This document shows positions 38,483 to 41,585 of a stretch of 41,585 bases of DNA, piece after piece. The translations under genes were made by a program, and so were the position numbers. The first letter of the stretch is position 1, and each line of letters starts with the position of its first letter. Source of the DNA: JBBSQE01 sp038258095. Lineage in GTDB: Bacteria > Actinomycetota > Thermoleophilia > Solirubrobacterales > 70-9. A model generated the notes under the pieces. That model saw only the letters and a program-made list of their open reading frames with translations, was not told the origin of the DNA and made no database searches. The stretch lies in the NCBI GenBank assembly GCA_038258095.1, contig JBBSQE010000003.1, positions 1 to 41,585 on the forward strand. Reading direction: 5' to 3'.

Positions 38483-39862
38483 TCAGGCGGCGCGCGGGAG
38501 CTCGGTGCCGCCGAGATCCCGGTGGCGCTGCGAGTGCCGCGGTTCGAAATGCTTCTTCACGGGCGCCGGAGCCGGAGCCGGCGCTACCCCGGCGCAGGCA
38601 ACGCGGATCGATTCGACTGTGATCTCGAGAAGGCGACGAAGTTCCGTGGCCTCGATCGCAAGCGGCGGCATCAGCACGACAACGTTGCCCAGCGGCCGGA
38701 TGATCGCCCCGCGCTCCCGGGCCTCGAGCGTCACCCGGTGGCCCATCCGAAGCGCCGGGTCGTGGGCGCCGAGGTCGATGCCGGTCATCGTCCCCCGGCG
38801 GCGGACCTCGGCGACCTCGGGCATCGCCGCCACTCCATCCAGGATCTCCGCCATCAACCGGATCTTCGGCTGGAGCGTCTCCAGCGTCCGCTCTTCTGCG
38901 AAGGCGTCGAGGTTCGCGAGCGCCGCCGCGCAGGCCAGCGGGTTCCCCGTGTAGGTGTGGCCATGGAAGAAGGTGCGGTACTCCTCGGGCGCGCCCATGA
39001 AGCCCTCGTAGATCCGCTCGGTGGCGAGCGTCGCCGCCAGCGGCATGTATCCACCGGTCAGCCCCTTGGCGACGCACATCAGATCCGGAGCCACGCTCTC
39101 CTGCTCGCAGGCGAACATCGTGCCGGTGCGGCCGAAGCCGGTCGCCACCTCGTCGCAGATCAGCAGGATCCCGTGGCGGTCACACAGCTCCCGGACGGCG
39201 CGCAGGTAGCCGGGGGGATGGACCAGCATCCCGGCGGCGCCCTGGACCAGCGGCTCCATGATCACGGCGGCGATCTCCTCCTCGTGGCAGCAGAGGATCC
39301 GCTCCATGTCCTGGATGTCTCCCGGCTCGGCCTGGTGGCAGTCGAAGAGGAGCGGGCGGTAGGCCTGGTGAAAGAGGTCGATGCCGCCGACCGAGACGGA
39401 GCCGATCGTGTCCCCGTGGTAGGCGTCGCGCAGGTGGACGAAGGAGGTGCGGCGGACGTGCTGGCCGCCTCGCTGCTGCCAGTACTGAAAGGCCATCTTC
39501 AGCGCGATCTCGGTCGCGGTCGAGCCCGATTCGGAGTAGAAGACCCGAGCCAGGCCCGGCGGGGCGATGTCGATCAGCCTTGCCGCAAGCGCGGCTGCGC
39601 CCGGGTGCGAGAGCCCGAGCATGGTCGAGTGCGAGAGGCGGTCGATCTGCTCGTGGAGCGCAGCGTCGATTCCGGCGTGCCGGTGGCCGTGGACGTTGCA
39701 CCAGAGCGACGAGACGCCGTCGATATAGCGGCTGCCGTCGTCGGCGACGAGCGTCGTCCCCTCCGCCTCGACGATCATCGGCGCTCCCTCGCCGGCCCAA
39801 TCGCGGTGCTGGGTGAACGGATGCCAGATGTGGCTGTGGTCGAGTTGAGCCGGGTCCTCCAT
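38483..39862 (-). CDS. bioA: Adenosylmethionine-8-amino-7-oxononanoate aminotransferase
   Basis: About 459 residues of the class III aminotransferase fold. It begins with the BioA-typical HIWHPFTQHRDW. Other markers are DGVSSLWCNVHGHRH, FYSESGSTATEIALKMAFQY, YHGDTIGSVSVGG, the PLP-binding ICDEVATGFGRTGTMFACEQ and CVAKGLTGGYMPL with the PLP lysine, and GHTYTGNPLACAAAL. It makes 7,8-diaminononanoate in biotin synthesis using SAM as amino donor. No other bio gene is in the window. ATG 39862 is the start; the open frame continues upstream without purpose. The C-terminal 35 residues (APAPAPAPVKKHFEPRHSQR and on) are not part of the family and look like a low-complexity extension. Confidence 0.93.
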   Translation of the reverse strand: MEDPAQLDHSHIWHPFTQHRDWAGEGAPMIVEAEGTTLVADDGSRYIDGVSSLWCNVHGHRHAGIDAALHEQIDRLSHSTMLGLSHPGAAALAARLIDIAPPGLARVFYSESGSTATEIALKMAFQYWQQRGGQHVRRTSFVHLRDAYHGDTIGSVSVGGIDLFHQAYRPLLFDCHQAEPGDIQDMERILCCHEEEIAAVIMEPLVQGAAGMLVHPPGYLRAVRELCDRHGILLICDEVATGFGRTGTMFACEQESVAPDLMCVAKGLTGGYMPLAATLATERIYEGFMGAPEEYRTFFHGHTYTGNPLACAAALANLDAFAEERTLETLQPKIRLMAEILDGVAAMPEVAEVRRRGTMTGIDLGAHDPALRMGHRVTLEARERGAIIRPLGNVVVLMPPLAIEATELRRLLEITVESIRVACAGVAPAPAPAPVKKHFEPRHSQRHRDLGGTELPRAA

Positions 39863-39940
39863 CGCCTCGCACGACCTTACGCGGCGCACCGGAGGTAACT
39901 CACACGGTTGAACGTCGCTCGATGCGGGAAGATGGGTGGC

Positions 39941-40828
39941 ATGGAACCCCAGGAGATAACCCTTTACGGGCACCGCGTCGCCTACCGCATGGCGGGACAG
40001 GGGCCGGCAATCCTGCTGATTCATGGCATCACGTCGAACTCGGAGACCTGGGACCGCGTCTTCGACACGCTCGCCGAGAGCCACACCGTCATCGCCCCCG
40101 ACCTGATCGGCCATGGCGAGTCCGCCAAGCCCCGGGGGGACTACTCGATGGGCGCCTACGCGAGCGGGCTGCGCGACCTCCTCGCTGCGCTCGACATCGA
40201 GAGCGCGACCTTCGTCGGGCACTCGCTCGGCGGCGGCATCGCGATGCAGATGGCCTACCAGTTCCCTGAGCGGTGCGATCGCCTCGTCCTGGTCTCGAGT
40301 GGCGGGCTCGGCCCCGACGTGAGCCCGATGCTCCGAGCGGCGACCCTGCCGGGCTCGGAGTTCGTCATCCCGCTTCTCTTCAAGGCCGGCCTCCTGGGAG
40401 TCGGGCGCGCCGTCGGGTCAGCACTCGGCAGCATCGGCATCAAGCCGGGCACGGACCTCGAGGAAATCGCTCGAGGATGGGCCTCGCTCGAAGACAACGA
40501 GGCGATGAGAGCCTTCGTCTACACGCTCCGTGCAAGCGTCGATCCCACCGGTCAGCGCGTGGATGCGCGCGACCGTATCTACCTCGCGGGAGAGGCTCCC
40601 TGCCTGATCGTCTGGGGAGGCAACGACCGCATCATCCCCGCCAGTCATGGTGAGGAAGCGCATGAGCTGATCGCCGGGAGCCGGCTCGAGCTGTTCCCAT
40701 CGGCCGGCCACTTTCCGCATCGCTCCCACGCGGTGCGGTTCGCAAAGATCCTCGGCGACTTTGTCGACACCACCGAGCCCTCTCCGGTCGACCTCGCACG
40801 ACTCCGGGAGCTCGCGATCTCGCGCTGA
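39941..40828 (+). CDS. Alpha/beta hydrolase
   Basis: About 295 residues of the alpha/beta hydrolase fold. The oxyanion-hole region is LLIHGITSNSETWD, the nucleophile is S95 in VGHSLGGGIAMQ, the acid is D229 in VWGGNDRIIP, and the catalytic His is H257 in AGHFPHRS. The cap between is mostly helical. Similar proteins act as esterases, epoxide or haloalkane hydrolases or C-C hydrolases; the cap gives no clear hint. ATG 39941 is used, with GGGAAG nine bases upstream; ATG 39932 is equally in frame. It is divergent from bioA, but nothing links it to biotin (BioH has a different cap and context). Confidence 0.88.
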   Translation: MEPQEITLYGHRVAYRMAGQGPAILLIHGITSNSETWDRVFDTLAESHTVIAPDLIGHGESAKPRGDYSMGAYASGLRDLLAALDIESATFVGHSLGGGIAMQMAYQFPERCDRLVLVSSGGLGPDVSPMLRAATLPGSEFVIPLLFKAGLLGVGRAVGSALGSIGIKPGTDLEEIARGWASLEDNEAMRAFVYTLRASVDPTGQRVDARDRIYLAGEAPCLIVWGGNDRIIPASHGEEAHELIAGSRLELFPSAGHFPHRSHAVRFAKILGDFVDTTEPSPVDLARLRELAISR

Positions 40829-40902
40829 CCGGCGTGCGATCAGTTCGCCGCCTCACGCTTACCGGCGTGCGGACCCGCTCGGCCTGTTAGCTTTCCAAGG
40901 GC

Positions 40903-41585
40903 ATGGGGCGCTTTACGGGAGTTGTGACCGCGATTGCGGTGGCTGGGGTCTTGCTGGTGATACCGGCAGGAGCGTCCGCCGACGTCCAGCCCTACGGGAC
41001 CAACAGCGCCTGCTGCTTCCGGGACATCCTCCCTCCCGGCACCAACGGCCGGGTAAACATCGCTGAGCTCGGCGCGTTTCTTGCCAACGGGACCCGTCCG
41101 AAGCACAACGACGATCAGCGCGACCTCTACGAGAATCTCGTCTTCGCGGTTCCGGGCCTTGACCAGGCCGGCGTCGAGCACTTCTTCAAGGATTCGACCT
41201 TCGGCGTCCAGCCGGGCAAGACCGAGAGCACCGAGTCGCCGCGGCCCGATGTCACGATCGTTCGCGACTCGGACTTCGGCGTGCCGCACATCTACGGGAC
41301 GACCCGCGCGGGGACGATGTTCGGCACCGGCTACGCGACGGCGGAGGACCGGCTCTTCTTCATCGACGTGCTGCGGCACGCGGGTCGCGCCCAGCTTGCC
41401 GCGTTCGCCGGCGGCGCCGAGTCGAACCGGGAGATGGACGAGGAGCAGTGGCGCCTCGCTCCCTACAACGAGTCCGACTTCCAGGCGCAGCTCGACAACG
41501 CCGCGGCCAGGTATGGGACGAAGGGACAGGCACTCCTCGACGACCTCCACAACTACACCGCCGGCATCAACGCCTACATCGCGAC
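40903..41585 (+). CDS. Penicillin-acylase-family Ntn hydrolase, N-terminal part (runs off the window)
   Basis: The first 227 residues are visible; the frame is open to the window edge. A Sec signal peptide (FTGVVTAIAVAGVLLVIPAG, then ASA/DV) starts the protein. A non-conserved segment with a CC pair (NSACCFRDILPPG) is followed by the alpha-chain start of penicillin/cephalosporin/AHL acylases: VTIVRDSDFGVPHIYGTTRA, then GTGYATAEDRLFFIDVLRHA with GRAQLAAFAG. The catalytic N-terminal Ser of the beta chain would lie beyond the edge, so self-cleavage cannot be checked. Secreted enzymes of this family hydrolyse amides such as beta-lactam side chains, acyl-homoserine lactones or cyclic lipopeptides. 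AAGGG lies two bases before ATG 40903. Confidence 0.88.
   Translation, partial: MGRFTGVVTAIAVAGVLLVIPAGASADVQPYGTNSACCFRDILPPGTNGRVNIAELGAFLANGTRPKHNDDQRDLYENLVFAVPGLDQAGVEHFFKDSTFGVQPGKTESTESPRPDVTIVRDSDFGVPHIYGTTRAGTMFGTGYATAEDRLFFIDVLRHAGRAQLAAFAGGAESNREMDEEQWRLAPYNESDFQAQLDNAAARYGTKGQALLDDLHNYTAGINAYIA

Noticed and set aside
40829..40872. ACCGGCGTGCG present twice before the acylase gene
   Set aside because: Short GC-rich direct repeat with no promoter-like context; likely chance.
40840..41550. 236-residue open frame on the minus strand
   Set aside because: It is the reverse shadow of the penicillin-acylase-family gene, whose plus-strand translation shows a signal peptide and clear family motifs.

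Overview
This is a GC-rich window (coding third positions almost all G/C) with GTG and TTG starts, many 1-4 base gene overlaps and several apparently leaderless genes. A SigB/SigF-type sigma factor, a six-gene mce operon, a eukaryotic-type topoisomerase IB, DUF4235 and R2lox together suggest a high-GC actinobacterium. A member of Thermoleophilia (Solirubrobacterales/Gaiellales-like) is my best guess. That is inference from gene content; no rRNA or phylogenetic marker is present.

Layout. (1) 1-5.7 kb: transposase remnant, Nif3-like protein, small unknown gene, DsbA-like thioredoxin-fold protein, tRNA-Pro(CGG), glycerate kinase, a YihY/SAP-like/DUF4235 operon, and a YpfJ-type zinc metallopeptidase. 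(2) 5.7-12.7 kb: a general-stress partner-switching block of STAS antagonist, GAF/PAS/SpoIIE phosphatase, RsbW-like kinase with a second degenerate half, and SigB-type sigma factor, then topoisomerase IB. Four GNNT/GTTT-N15/16-GGGTA motifs sit in front of the YihY operon, the RsbW-like gene, the sigma gene and topoisomerase IB, which suggests one autoregulated regulon. (3) 12.7-16.4 kb: Mn-type superoxide dismutase, a cupredoxin, a degraded DUF559 gene, and an R2lox-like diiron oxidase coupled to a rubredoxin. The R2lox gene is divergent from an EthR-like TetR regulator across a palindrome that covers both -35 boxes.

(4) 16.5-22.4 kb holds the most unusual block: a tightly packed, partly overlapping six-gene operon in which every product carries an export signal. 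It encodes a parallel beta-helix protein, a cupredoxin, a Tat-exported two-domain multicopper oxidase, a cupredoxin lacking the axial Met, a second parallel beta-helix protein and a lipoprotein. I propose it as an extracytoplasmic copper redox or copper-handling system; the beta-helix/copper pairing recalls NosD, but there is no NosZ here.

(5) 22.8-35.5 kb: LemA, then six consecutive MCE (MlaD-type) lipid-transport proteins without YrbE/MlaE permease or ATPase genes nearby, followed by an SCP2 lipid-carrier protein, an iron-containing alcohol dehydrogenase and an unknown soluble protein. (6) 35.5-41.6 kb: Nudix hydrolase divergent from a second rubredoxin, an ECF sigma factor overlapping a DUF4349 membrane protein (probable anti-sigma or sensor), BioA, an alpha/beta hydrolase, and the start of a penicillin-acylase-family Ntn hydrolase cut by the window edge.

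No CRISPR array, complete insertion sequence or origin was seen. All family names are from motif recognition by eye; no search was run.
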